Assembly: GCA_964527595.1 (NCBI GenBank)
Contig: CAZGPI010000015.1
Location: 1 to 25,986 of the forward strand
Direction: 5' to 3'
From: GWF2-38-10 sp964527595
GTDB taxonomy: Bacteria; Babelota; Babeliae; Babelales; RVW-14
Length of the DNA stretch: 25,986 nucleotides
Below, piece after piece: positions 1-8,075 of this stretch. The translations under genes were made by a program, and so were the position numbers. The notes beneath the pieces are model-generated. The model was not told the origin of the DNA and made no database searches. It saw only the letters and a list, made by a program, of their open reading frames with translations. Positions within the stretch are counted from its first letter, which is position 1. The number at the start of each line of letters is the position of its first letter.

Positions 1-42
1 CCAATCTGCAAAATTTTGATTAATATCGGCAAGCTTTTTCAT
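1..42 (-). CDS. N-terminal fragment of an unidentified protein, continuing beyond the window
   Basis: Only the first 14 codons are inside the window and read MKKLADINQNFADW on the minus strand. The start is supported by a strong Shine-Dalgarno sequence, AAAGGGGAACG, directly upstream of the ATG. It lies 79 bases downstream of the stop of the Josephin-like protein gene and in the same direction, so it could be the third gene of that transcription unit. There is too little sequence to name a family. Confidence 0.6.
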   Translation of the reverse strand, partial: MKKLADINQNFADW

Positions 43-121
43 CGTTCCCCTTTGGCGATTACCATTTAACTAATAATGACCAAATATACCATTAGGACGA
101 TAAAATGCAATTATCTTTGAC

Positions 122-1348
122 TTAATGAACCGGCGCTACTGCCTGCCCATCCATTAAAAATTGATAAATTAGATTAATCCCTGGGTAAGCGGTGATATTG
201 CGGTTCCAATATGATTCGGCGGTCAAAACCCTAACGCCGCCCAACACCGAAGCATCTTTGATAAACTTAAAAGGAAGCCAATGCCCCCCTGTATTTACGA
301 TAAAAGATTGTGGCTGGCTTGGCATTGCGTTAAAATCGGCTCGAGCTTGCTCGCTGCCAGGAACAAAATTATTGTCGATACCAAGATTGATAAGAGCATC
401 CGGATTATCGATGAGTATAGTATTTGCTAGGACACGATTCCTTGCTAATAAATTTTGAACCTGTTGCCCATCTAAATCATCAACCCTACCGTTAATATTA
501 GCGCAATTCCTGCTCAAATCATTAAAAGCATTATCATCAGCCAGTTGCACCCTAACCTGATCATCATTTTCGCCCTGTATAAAAGCAAGCAGATTGGCTA
601 CGCTATGCAATCCGCAAGGACCACCAACATATTGGTTGCGCGCCCTAAACTGCTTAACCTCAACCTGTGGGTTATTGTTAGGCAACTGATAAACGCGAAC
701 CCCCCAGGAAAAAAGCCCTGCGGCCGTTAATGCGGTCATTATCGCCAACGGATGTTTGCTTATAAATTCAACAGGGCGATGAAATGCCACATCAAGAAAC
801 TTATCGGCAAAATTAATACCTAGATACTCGTTTTTTAAAAAGTTGTCCAAAAGCGTTTGATTAAATTGGGTAATTTTACCTAATAGATCAATTTCGCTCA
901 TATTCAAAAAATTCTTTTCTTGTAAACGATAAGTCTGAATGTATTGATCGAATTCCTCAAATTTTGCACGCAAAACCCGTAAATGGCGAGGCCCAAGATT
1001 TTCTGTACCTTTAAGGAGGTTGCATGTATTAACAAACTTGTATTGTATTTCTAAATTTCTATATCGATTTTCATAAGCACTAAAATTATCACTATTAAAC
1101 GCCTGAATAATCGCATGCATTTTTTTAATCGCATCTTCAACTAATTCCAGCGGCGCCGATAAATTTTTCTGATATGCCGAATTTGCCATAACGTCGCGAC
1201 AACCATTAAGCAATGTATACAAATGCAGCGAATTAATGTCGATTTGTTTTCCCGCTTGAGGTCCTGCATATGCCTGAGTGGTTAAACACAGACAACCAAA
1301 GAAACAAAAAAAATATAATAATCTGTTTAATTTTTTACGATAAACCAT
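122..1348 (-). CDS. Exported protein with C-terminal Josephin-like (papain-fold) cysteine protease domain
   Basis: The 408-residue product starts with a signal peptide (hydrophobic residues 10-24, likely cut after AYA at 26-28). A helical domain follows at about 35-195, then a hydrophobic span at about 199-219, then a C-terminal domain at about 235-385. The last domain contains YVGGPCGLHSVANLL (Cys245 at a helix start), a middle stretch with DDLDGQQVQNLL, and SFIVNTGGHWLPF (His356) followed by ESYWN. This order matches Josephin deubiquitinases such as ataxin-3, which I recall as GSLCAQHCLNNLL, then SFICNYKEHWFTVR, then an Asn. Gln239 is a candidate oxyanion residue; Glu378 or Asn382 could be the third catalytic residue. 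Cleavage of ubiquitin or a ubiquitin-like protein in a eukaryotic host is an inference. Another clan CA peptidase is possible. The gene overlaps its shorter upstream paralogue by 22 bases and has only a weak ribosome binding site (GGTGG), so translation is probably coupled. Confidence 0.7.
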   Translation of the reverse strand: MVYRKKLNRLLYFFCFFGCLCLTTQAYAGPQAGKQIDINSLHLYTLLNGCRDVMANSAYQKNLSAPLELVEDAIKKMHAIIQAFNSDNFSAYENRYRNLEIQYKFVNTCNLLKGTENLGPRHLRVLRAKFEEFDQYIQTYRLQEKNFLNMSEIDLLGKITQFNQTLLDNFLKNEYLGINFADKFLDVAFHRPVEFISKHPLAIMTALTAAGLFSWGVRVYQLPNNNPQVEVKQFRARNQYVGGPCGLHSVANLLAFIQGENDDQVRVQLADDNAFNDLSRNCANINGRVDDLDGQQVQNLLARNRVLANTILIDNPDALINLGIDNNFVPGSEQARADFNAMPSQPQSFIVNTGGHWLPFKFIKDASVLGGVRVLTAESYWNRNITAYPGINLIYQFLMDGQAVAPVH

Positions 1349-2028
1349 GTCACGCCACCGATAGCAATAAGTGAAACTAATGTCGATACAGGGTTTTCAG
1401 TTATAAACTCCAATGGGCTATAAAATACAACATCAACAAACCCATCGGTAAATCTAAGATTTAAATGCTCATCTTTTAACAAATGGAGCAACAAAATTTG
1501 ATTAAATTGTGTAATTTTATTTAATAAATCAATTTCACCAGAATTCAAAAAACTCTTTTCACGCAAACAATAGGCCCGGACGTACTGATCAAATATCTCA
1601 AACTTTGCACACAAGCTGCGTAAATGGCGCGGCTCTACCTTTTCTACATCCTTAAGAAGATTACAAGCATTAACAAACTTGTATTGTATTTCAAGGTTTC
1701 TATTTTGGTTTTCATGGGCATAAAAATCATCGCTATTAAAAGTTTGGACAATCTCGTGCATTTTTTTAATAGCATCTTCGACCAATTCCAGCGGTGCCAA
1801 AAGTGATCTTACCGCCGACTCGTTTTGATCTGGTAAAGAACCCGCCAAAACGCGTTGCGCTATAACTTCTCTAAAATTATTAAGCATTTTGTATAAATGC
1901 AACGAATGGATATTGATAGCCTTGCCCGCCTGACGATCGATACCCGCGAGCACTGATAATCCAACGCTACTCAAAAGACATAAGCTCAACAATAATTTAC
2001 TCATTTTTTTTATATGACAAAAAATCAT
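1327..2028 (-). CDS. Exported membrane-anchored paralogue lacking the protease domain
   Basis: This 233-residue protein is a tandem paralogue of the N-terminal half of the next gene. Shared blocks include APLELVEDAIKKMH, NLEIQYKFVN, PRHLR and KITQFNQ. It has a signal peptide (hydrophobic residues 11-27), a helical domain at about 35-205 and a hydrophobic span at about 213-231, and ends three residues later. The Cys/His domain of the paralogue is absent. The ATG at 2028 is preceded by GGGAG with five bases of spacing, whereas the internal ATG at 2004 has only a run of A upstream, so 2028 is preferred. Its stop lies 22 bases inside the next gene. It could be a partner, inhibitor or scaffold of the longer protein, or a copy that lost the domain. 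I do not recognise the helical domain. Confidence 0.75.
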   Translation of the reverse strand: MIFCHIKKMSKLLLSLCLLSSVGLSVLAGIDRQAGKAINIHSLHLYKMLNNFREVIAQRVLAGSLPDQNESAVRSLLAPLELVEDAIKKMHEIVQTFNSDDFYAHENQNRNLEIQYKFVNACNLLKDVEKVEPRHLRSLCAKFEIFDQYVRAYCLREKSFLNSGEIDLLNKITQFNQILLLHLLKDEHLNLRFTDGFVDVVFYSPLEFITENPVSTLVSLIAIGGVTWFIVKN

Positions 2029-2279
2029 AACAGCTCCCTAATATGCTAAAAAACCATTTTTACCCTCAAAGAATATCTTTTTGTCTGAAAATAGCAAACG
2101 GCTGGGTCTTTGCGCGATTTTACACCAATCTCTTCACATAATAAGATACAAATAGAAAAATCATGTGTATTACAGGGAAAACCTCTATTACACAAACCAT
2201 CACTCCGATTCTATAACAAAATTTGGTATTCTTTACTAATAAGAACTTTAGTTTTTCCAAAAGCCAAAAGGATTTAGTT

Positions 2280-2867
2280 ATGAATCAACCAACCCAAAAA
2301 GGCCGTTTATTCATCGTATCGGCACCATCCGGGGCTGGAAAAACCTCGCTCACCAACTACGTTATTCACGCACTAAGCAAAGAATTTGCTCTTTCAAAAG
2401 TTATGACAACAACCACGCGCGATCCTCGGCCAGGAGAGATTAACGGGATTGACTACAATTTTGTCTCAATACCTGAATTTGAAAAAGAAAAAGCCGCGGG
2501 ACTATTCCTTGAAACAACCGAATATAATGGCTGTTTTTATGGTTCGCCAAAATCCATCATCGGCGACCTTGAAAAGGGAAAATCATTCTTTATTATTGTT
2601 GATCGACCAGGGGCAAAAAAATTAAGAACGCTCGTTGAAGATCCGGTACTCATTTGGCTTTTTATCCCCAGCCTTAAGGCTTTGCAAGAAAGAATAAAAA
2701 ATCGCAAAGCCAGTGACCAAGAAGAGTTAACGACGCGCCTTGCTCTGGCCACGAAAGAAATGCATGATGAGGAACTTGATCCAACTTATACGTATCACGT
2801 AAGCAATGAAAATTTTGAGCATGCAGCTCAAGAACTTATAGGTATTATTAGAAAAGAGTTAAGTTAA
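2280..2867 (+). CDS. gmk: Guanylate kinase
   Basis: Guanylate kinase converts GMP and ATP to GDP and ADP in the cytoplasm. The 195-residue product has the P-loop SAPSGAGKT (14-22), the GMP-binding segment TTTTRDPRPGE, the EYNGCFYGSP segment and the late R-x-x-L-A-x-A helix. The ATG at 2280 is chosen over one at 2223 because AAGGA precedes it at normal spacing and because the family normally starts just before the P-loop. One oddity: where Escherichia coli Gmk has DIDWQGA, this protein has IVDRPGA, so the first acidic residue is Ile and the usual Gln is Pro. The remaining family features are intact and the length is typical. It converges on the EamA gene, with the two stop codons directly abutting. 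Confidence 0.92.
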   Translation: MNQPTQKGRLFIVSAPSGAGKTSLTNYVIHALSKEFALSKVMTTTTRDPRPGEINGIDYNFVSIPEFEKEKAAGLFLETTEYNGCFYGSPKSIIGDLEKGKSFFIIVDRPGAKKLRTLVEDPVLIWLFIPSLKALQERIKNRKASDQEELTTRLALATKEMHDEELDPTYTYHVSNENFEHAAQELIGIIRKELS

Positions 2868-3776
2868 TCAGCTTGAGGCAACGTGTTTCTGGTTGCGCTT
2901 CAACTCGTCCTGGTAAAAAACATACAAGCCGATGGTAACTAAGACAAGCGACAAAAAATAATGCCATGTTATTGTTCCGCCCATAAAAAGCCATTCATAG
3001 AGTGTTCCAAAACATGGACACAACCAACCGGCAAAGGTAATAAACGTAATTGAATAACGCTGCAAAAGAAAACCATAAAGATTATAAAAAACAATATTGG
3101 CCGAAAGAATCAATAAAGCAAGCCAGCCAATAAATGGGAATAGGTCCTTAACAGGATGTGCAAAGCCCTCAAAGATGCCCGCGGTAAACATACTTAAGAT
3201 GCCGCCAATAAACATTGCAATGCCATTAATCAGGCCGAATCCATATCCCCTATCCATGAGCCGTTTTACCAAAAACCAAGCATAGGCTCCAGAAATAACG
3301 GCCAGAAAAAGCACAACTTCAGGTAACGATATATGCGCAAATTCTGATACCGCCTCTTGTCCGCCAGCCTGCATCATAATAACAGGAACCAAGCCGCCGA
3401 TTCCAACAACGATTCCGATAATTTTCTTAATCGTAAGGCGTTCTCGCAATAAAAAGTACGAAAGCACGGCCGCGACAAACGGTGTTGCCGAAAAAATCAG
3501 GGTCGATTTAAGCGCGGAGATATATTGTAATGACCATAAATCAAAGATGAATGCGATATAAATGTGAAACAACGCAACATTAAAAAATAACCAATAATCT
3601 TTGCGCTGTATCGCCAATTCTTTACGATGAAAAAACCAGTAATATCCCAAGATGCATAAGCCGGCAATTATCATTCGTACGCCAACCAAAAAGCATGGAT
3701 TAGCTAATGAAACCGCCTTTTTAGCAAAAATAAATGTTGATGCAAGAACAGCATAGAGCAATACGACTAAAAGCAT
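2868..3776 (-). CDS. EamA/DMT-superfamily transporter
   Basis: The 302-residue product is almost entirely hydrophobic, with about ten predicted membrane spans arranged as two EamA-type halves. Residues 1-135 form the first half and include an FSATPFVAAVLSYFLLRERL segment, typical of the end of the first EamA repeat; the second half ends with an FITFAGWLCPCFGTLYEWLF-like segment. Members export amino acids, nucleotides or other small metabolites across the inner membrane, but the substrate cannot be read from sequence. The start at 3776 has AAAAAGGAG six bases upstream. It is the last gene of the minus-strand series, 17 bases after the LptF/G-like gene, and its stop touches the gmk stop, with no terminator hairpin visible between them. 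Confidence 0.88.
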   Translation of the reverse strand: MLLVVLLYAVLASTFIFAKKAVSLANPCFLVGVRMIIAGLCILGYYWFFHRKELAIQRKDYWLFFNVALFHIYIAFIFDLWSLQYISALKSTLIFSATPFVAAVLSYFLLRERLTIKKIIGIVVGIGGLVPVIMMQAGGQEAVSEFAHISLPEVVLFLAVISGAYAWFLVKRLMDRGYGFGLINGIAMFIGGILSMFTAGIFEGFAHPVKDLFPFIGWLALLILSANIVFYNLYGFLLQRYSITFITFAGWLCPCFGTLYEWLFMGGTITWHYFLSLVLVTIGLYVFYQDELKRNQKHVASS

Positions 3777-3793
3777 GAAACTCCTTTTTTACG

Positions 3794-4831
3794 TTAAAAT
3801 TTCTTTAGGTACAAAGACAAAATCAAGCCAAAAACAACAGCTATAATCGCATACAAAAATGTAAGAGCACCGTAAAAGTGTGCCCACATAATCTGCGCCA
3901 AAGACATTGAAACATATGATACTAAAAAAAACAACCCATTAAAAGAGAGCCCTGATAATAAATTGCTCTTGTTACCGCCCCACGCTAAAACACTCATCAG
4001 CGCAAGCGATGGAAACAATAACAACCATAGAAGTTGTGCGATGCGCTTATAAAATTCAAACAAAGAATCCTGATCGTTGCTTGAATTCAACAAATCGGAC
4101 ATCGTCAAAAATTTTGCCTGGTGCCCTTGCACCAGGTCTTTTTCTAAATTAAAGATCTTGCTTAAATTGATTTCAGTTTGCTCAAACGTAGCAAAATAGT
4201 GTTTGCCTATAGTGATGGTATACACTGATCCATGCTGCAGATAAAGCTGATCATTTTTCAGCGCTCCTTGTTTGGCAGTAAATAAATACCGTTCGCCTTG
4301 CTTATTATTGAATGCCAAAAAGAGTGTTGAAAAAAACGGTGTATTTTTTTCGATAATTTTCTGTTTAAAAAACACCGTTACGCCTGGAAACGGTGCATGA
4401 AATTTGTCAGCTTCAAATTTAAAAAACTGCCGTTTAGCCACATGGAGTAACGCTTGTTTGCCGGCCCAATAACTCTGCGGCGCCCAATAAAACGTCAATG
4501 GTATATAGATCGACGTTACGATAAACGTAAAAACAAGAACACTACCCCACAAGGCACGCTTAGCGGAACTGAAAAAACGTACCATTAAAAGCTCATCATC
4601 AACCATTAAGTTACCAACGGTGGTATGTACCGCAAGACCTGCGGCAATAGGGAAAGCAAAAACCCCCATTAAGGGGATCAGTGCTGCAAAAACAAACCAC
4701 AACGCATCAAGGCTTGAAAACATAGACAGTTTAACGAAAACATTTCCAACGCCGAGAATGACGGTGATTAAAAGAAAATATAAAAAAAAGTTATATAAAA
4801 AACGTTTTAAAAAGAACCGAAAAAGCATCAC
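3794..4831 (-). CDS. LptF/LptG-family lipopolysaccharide export permease
   Basis: The 345-residue product has the YjgP/YjgQ layout: three spans in the first 120 residues, a soluble beta-rich domain at about 125-265 and three spans at the C-terminus. The N-terminal segment FRFFLKRFLYNFF and the conserved region around AFPIAAGLAVHTTVGNLMVDDELLMVRFFSS match the family's coupling-helix zone. LptF and LptG move lipopolysaccharide out of the inner membrane with the ATPase LptB; no lptB or second permease gene is visible here. Translation starts either at GTG 4831, overlapping the ymdB stop as GTGA, or at ATG 4828, overlapping as TGATG. Either way it is coupled to ymdB. I cannot say whether it is LptF or LptG. 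Confidence 0.82.
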   Translation of the reverse strand: MMLFRFFLKRFLYNFFLYFLLITVILGVGNVFVKLSMFSSLDALWFVFAALIPLMGVFAFPIAAGLAVHTTVGNLMVDDELLMVRFFSSAKRALWGSVLVFTFIVTSIYIPLTFYWAPQSYWAGKQALLHVAKRQFFKFEADKFHAPFPGVTVFFKQKIIEKNTPFFSTLFLAFNNKQGERYLFTAKQGALKNDQLYLQHGSVYTITIGKHYFATFEQTEINLSKIFNLEKDLVQGHQAKFLTMSDLLNSSNDQDSLFEFYKRIAQLLWLLLFPSLALMSVLAWGGNKSNLLSGLSFNGLFFLVSYVSMSLAQIMWAHFYGALTFLYAIIAVVFGLILSLYLKKF

Positions 4832-5667
4832 TCACGTTCTTCATCGCCAAGCGTTTTACTTATCTCATGATCAATAACATGGACACGTTCGATTTTTACG
4901 GTCATTGCTGTTTCAGGATTTATTTCCAAACAAACACCGCTCAATTCAATTGATCCACGCTTATCAACTACGAATTTACCTAAATGCTGAGCATACAAGA
5001 ACTTGTTCAATACCCCTTCTGACTGCATTCCAATAACTGAGTTAAGTGCGCCAGAATATCCAACATCAGTTATGTAACCAGTCCCCTTTGGTAGAATCTG
5101 TTCATCAGCAGTTTGAACATGTGTGTGGGTACCAACGATAGCAGAAACCTTGCCATCCAAAAAGAACCCCATCGCCCGCTTTTCTGCCGTTGCCTCAGCA
5201 TGAAAATCAACAAGAATGATATTGGTTTTAGACCTCAAAAAGGTCAATAGCGATTCTGCCGCTCTAAAAGGACAATCTAGAAGATCACGAACAAAAACAC
5301 GACCGTGTAAATTAATGACCGCCGCCGTATAACCACATACTTCAAAAAAGGCATAGCCTTTGCCTGGACAGCCGGCCGGGTAATTAGCCGGCCGAACTAT
5401 ATCATCACGTTGCTTAATAATATTCTGAAGCTCACGATTTTCCCAAACATGGTTACCCGTAGTAATAACAGATGCCCCGTTATGTTTGAAAAAATCAAGC
5501 TCGCGGCCCGAAAGCCCGCGTCCATTTTTTGCCGAATTTTCGCCATTAACAATTACAGCATCAATGGAATATTGCTCTTTTAGTTTGGGCACCCATTTTT
5601 GAAACATTGCCGATCCTGGTTGCCCAACTACATCACCGATAAAAAGGATTTTTATATTCTTACTCAT
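4828..5667 (-). CDS. ymdB: YmdB-family metallophosphoesterase (2',3'-cyclic nucleotide phosphodiesterase)
   Basis: YmdB-type enzymes hydrolyse cyclic nucleotides at a di-iron centre. In Bacillus subtilis the protein is a partner of RNase Y and affects biofilm and motility. The 279-residue product shows the family's metal and catalytic residues in order: IGDVVG (Asp12), NGENSA (Glu43, Asn44), TGNHVW (Asn72, His73), VDFHAEAT (a metal His) and GTHTHVQTAD (two His). Length and motif spacing are typical. It follows rny by 15 bases in the same direction, the same pairing as in Firmicutes. The ribosome binding site is weak (TAAG), so coupling to rny translation is likely. Confidence 0.92.
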   Translation of the reverse strand: MSKNIKILFIGDVVGQPGSAMFQKWVPKLKEQYSIDAVIVNGENSAKNGRGLSGRELDFFKHNGASVITTGNHVWENRELQNIIKQRDDIVRPANYPAGCPGKGYAFFEVCGYTAAVINLHGRVFVRDLLDCPFRAAESLLTFLRSKTNIILVDFHAEATAEKRAMGFFLDGKVSAIVGTHTHVQTADEQILPKGTGYITDVGYSGALNSVIGMQSEGVLNKFLYAQHLGKFVVDKRGSIELSGVCLEINPETAMTVKIERVHVIDHEISKTLGDEERE

Positions 5668-5682
5668 AATTTGTGTACTTAC

Positions 5683-7242
5683 TTATCGAGCTGCTTGAAT
5701 AAAACGTTTTTCGCGGATAACATTTACTTTAATTTCGCCTGGGAATGCCAATTCTTCCTCAATCTTCTTTGCAATATCACGTGCAAGCATTGATGCTTTC
5801 TCATCATCCAAGCGGTCCTCGTCAACAATTACACGAATTTCACGTCCAGCTTGTAAAGCGTATGCCTTTTTAATGCCTTCAAAGCTATTAGCTAAATTTT
5901 CCAAGTCCTCAAGACGCTTTATGTAGGTTGATAATGTCTCTTTACGGGCACCTGGACGCAATGCAGAAATAGCATCAGCAATATGAACAACAAATCCATA
6001 TGGGCTATTTGCAGGAACTTCCTCATGGTGACTAGCAATAGAGTTAATAATGATAGGATCTTCGCCGTATTCTTTAGCAAGGTTCCCACCAATCAATGCG
6101 TGAGGCCCCTCAACTTCGGCCGAAACAGCCTTACCAATATCGTGTAACAACCCAGCTCGTGCTGCAAGCTCAGCATCCAATCCCAATTCAGAAGCGATGC
6201 TTCGAGCGAAATAGGCAACTTCTTTACTGTGAATAAGGTTATTTTGTGTATAACTTGTTCTAAAGTGCAATTTGCCTAACAACTTAACGATTTCAGGATG
6301 TACCCCTCTAAAGCCAAATTCAAGCACCGCTTGTTGCCCAATTTCCATAATGGCTTGTTCAACTTCGGCCTCACATTTAGCAACTGTTTCTTCAATACGT
6401 GTTGGATTTATGCGTCCATCAAGGATCAGTTTATTTAATGCACGCTTTGCAACTTCACGCCTAATTGGGTTAAATCCAGAGATTGTAATAACTTCAGGAG
6501 TATCGCCTATAACAAACTCGATTCCTGTCGCCATTTCTAATACTTTAATATTACGGCCTTCTTTACCAATAATTCTGCCCTTCATTTCTTCATTTGGTAA
6601 ATGAATCACGCTTGAAGAATGGAGGGTTACTGTATCGGCCAGATATCGCTGCATCGAACCGGTTAAAATGGAGATCGAACGCTCTTTGGCCGTTTCCTGA
6701 ATCTCAGCTTCTACTTTGGCAAACCAGCGTTGATTTGCTAATTTAACGTCTTTTTCTAATGACTCAAAAAGAACCTTCTTGGCTTCATCTTGCTTCATGC
6801 CACTTATGCGCTCAAGCTTAAGTACTAATTCTTCATATAAACGCTTAATCTTAAGTTCATCGCCTGTTAACGCATCAAGCCGACGCGACAAATCACGTTC
6901 TTTTTGTTGTAATTCTTTGCGCAACTCATCAAGCAACATTTCGCGATGCTCGATTGCATCTTCCTTTTTTTGAACCTTGGCCTGAACTTGTTGAAGTTCT
7001 ATTTTTGCCTTTTTCATTTCGAATTCAAACTCAGAGCGTTTTTTATGCAACTCATTTTTCAAGTCGCCCGAAGAATCTCGCTTCTTGCGCTCAATTTCAT
7101 CTTGCGCAGTCTTAAGCATATTTTGGACTGTTTGTTTTGCTTGAAGAACCTTATTGCGCTTTAATGAAAAGATTGAAAAAAGCGTTAGAGCACCAAGGCC
7201 TCCCCCAATAAGTAAAATTATAAACCCTGCAATCCATTCCAT
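5683..7242 (-). CDS. rny: Ribonuclease Y
   Basis: RNase Y is a membrane-anchored endoribonuclease that initiates mRNA decay. The 519-residue product has all expected parts: an N-terminal span (3-27), a long charged coiled coil (about 30-190), a KH domain with GRIIGKEGRN (222-231), and an HD phosphohydrolase domain with His338, LLHDIGKA (His367, Asp368) and SIASHHEE, followed by the C-terminal domain. AAGGA lies eight bases before the ATG at 7242. It sits downstream of zapA across a 207-base gap and immediately upstream of ymdB. Nothing in the protein looks truncated or replaced. Confidence 0.96.
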   Translation of the reverse strand: MEWIAGFIILLIGGGLGALTLFSIFSLKRNKVLQAKQTVQNMLKTAQDEIERKKRDSSGDLKNELHKKRSEFEFEMKKAKIELQQVQAKVQKKEDAIEHREMLLDELRKELQQKERDLSRRLDALTGDELKIKRLYEELVLKLERISGMKQDEAKKVLFESLEKDVKLANQRWFAKVEAEIQETAKERSISILTGSMQRYLADTVTLHSSSVIHLPNEEMKGRIIGKEGRNIKVLEMATGIEFVIGDTPEVITISGFNPIRREVAKRALNKLILDGRINPTRIEETVAKCEAEVEQAIMEIGQQAVLEFGFRGVHPEIVKLLGKLHFRTSYTQNNLIHSKEVAYFARSIASELGLDAELAARAGLLHDIGKAVSAEVEGPHALIGGNLAKEYGEDPIIINSIASHHEEVPANSPYGFVVHIADAISALRPGARKETLSTYIKRLEDLENLANSFEGIKKAYALQAGREIRVIVDEDRLDDEKASMLARDIAKKIEEELAFPGEIKVNVIREKRFIQAAR

Positions 7243-7375
7243 TTCTCTATTCCTTATAATTAATTCAACTATATTACTTAATTACTTAAGTATGCTATGA
7301 AAATTAAACAGAAAAGAATATGGTTACAATGTTTGAAAAAGGGGAAACTAAGTTAAAATGAAGGCAAAAGAACGA

Positions 7376-7410
7376 GTGCCTAACCGCAAATAAGAACAAC
7401 GGAAAGGCAC
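7376..7410 (-). terminator. Hairpin between zapA and rny, possible weak terminator
   Basis: GTGCCT at 7376-7381 pairs with AGGCAC at 7405-7410, and CCG at 7384-7386 pairs with CGG at 7400-7402, with an AA/AA internal loop and a 13-base apical loop. On the minus strand it is followed by a loosely T-rich stretch (CGTTCTTTTGCC). It may be an inefficient terminator or processing site separating zapA from rny. The rest of the 7243-7449 gap is AT-rich with no other clear signal. Confidence 0.3.
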
Positions 7411-7449
7411 AAAATAAGATTTTTACAATTTCAGGAAAAAATCATAGAT

Positions 7450-7716
7450 CTAAGGAGCAGCACTAAACGTTTGATTTAACGCCTCAACCTTAGTCTCCCA
7501 CTGTTTTAATTCTTGCATCTTCTTTGCCAGATCAGTTGCTAACTCTAATGCAACAATAATAGCCAATCGCCCATCAACTTGTAATGGCGCAGCTTCAGCC
7601 TTGCTTCGCATAAGTTTATCAACAACCTGAGCCGCCGCAATGATGGTCTCGCTGTTTTCATCAGTGGAGATCAAGTAATCTTTTCCAAAAATTGAAATTT
7701 TCAAGTTCTTCTGCAT
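7450..7716 (-). CDS. zapA: ZapA-like cell division protein
   Basis: ZapA binds FtsZ and bundles its filaments at the division site. The 88-residue product has the family's compact N-terminal domain, with ISIFGKDYLI followed by a helix containing AAQVVDKLM, then ALELATDLAKK leading into a C-terminal coiled coil. Length is normal for short ZapA forms. The ribosome binding site is poor, and the gene follows the coiled-coil gene by 25 bases, so coupling or cotranscription is likely. The assignment rests on the N-terminal pattern and the neighbour. Confidence 0.78.
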   Translation of the reverse strand: MQKNLKISIFGKDYLISTDENSETIIAAAQVVDKLMRSKAEAAPLQVDGRLAIIVALELATDLAKKMQELKQWETKVEALNQTFSAAP

Positions 7717-7741
7717 AATGTATCATCACAAAAATTAATAA

Positions 7742-7987
7742 TCAGTGCGAATCTTCTAATGTTTTAATTGTACTCAAAAGCTCTTCTATTGAATTCTTTA
7801 CGATTGTTTTCTCTTGAGCCAACACCTGCGAAACGCTTGCTTCTTTTAAAAGAGATGCTTCGTATTGAAGAATTGTCTCCTCAAACACTTCTTTGCTTAA
7901 GGAGAGTTCATCAACTTGCTTCTGCAACTCTTTGTTTTTTTGCATGATATGAAGAACTTTTTGTTCAAGCTCTTCTAAGCACTTCAT
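7742..7987 (-). CDS. Small coiled-coil protein, possible ZapB-like partner
   Basis: The 81-residue product is predicted to be almost one continuous coiled coil: heptad-like spacing of Leu, Ile and Val runs from LEELEQKVL to IEELLSTIKTL, and there are no Gly or Pro residues. AAAAAGGA precedes the ATG at 7987 at suitable spacing. Small coiled-coil genes often sit directly before zapA, and ZapB is of this size and shape. The suggestion that it partners ZapA is therefore inference from shape and context, since coiled coils carry little family signal. Confidence 0.7.
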   Translation of the reverse strand: MKCLEELEQKVLHIMQKNKELQKQVDELSLSKEVFEETILQYEASLLKEASVSQVLAQEKTIVKNSIEELLSTIKTLEDSH

Positions 7988-8040
7988 TCTATTTCCTTTT
8001 TCTTGATCGGTAACCGCTACATCCTTTTTTTCATTATTCT

Positions 8041-8070
8041 ATCATAGCGGTACTAACTTAACGATTGCAA
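8041..8070 (-). promoter_or_regulatory. Candidate sigma70 promoter for the coiled-coil/zapA genes
   Basis: On the minus strand TTGCAA (8065-8070) lies 18 bases before TATGAT (8041-8046), giving 4/6 and 5/6 matches to consensus. A start site near 8034 would leave about 45 bases before the coiled-coil gene. A 7-base inverted repeat, ACCGCTA/TAGCGGT, spans the -10 region and could be an operator or hairpin. In an AT-rich genome such matches arise by chance. Confidence 0.3.
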
Positions 8071-8075
8071 CAAAT

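Noticed and set aside
7243..7449. Gap after zapA considered as a 6S RNA locus
   Set aside because: 6S RNA follows zapA in many proteobacteria, but here there is only one short hairpin and no long central-bubble structure visible.
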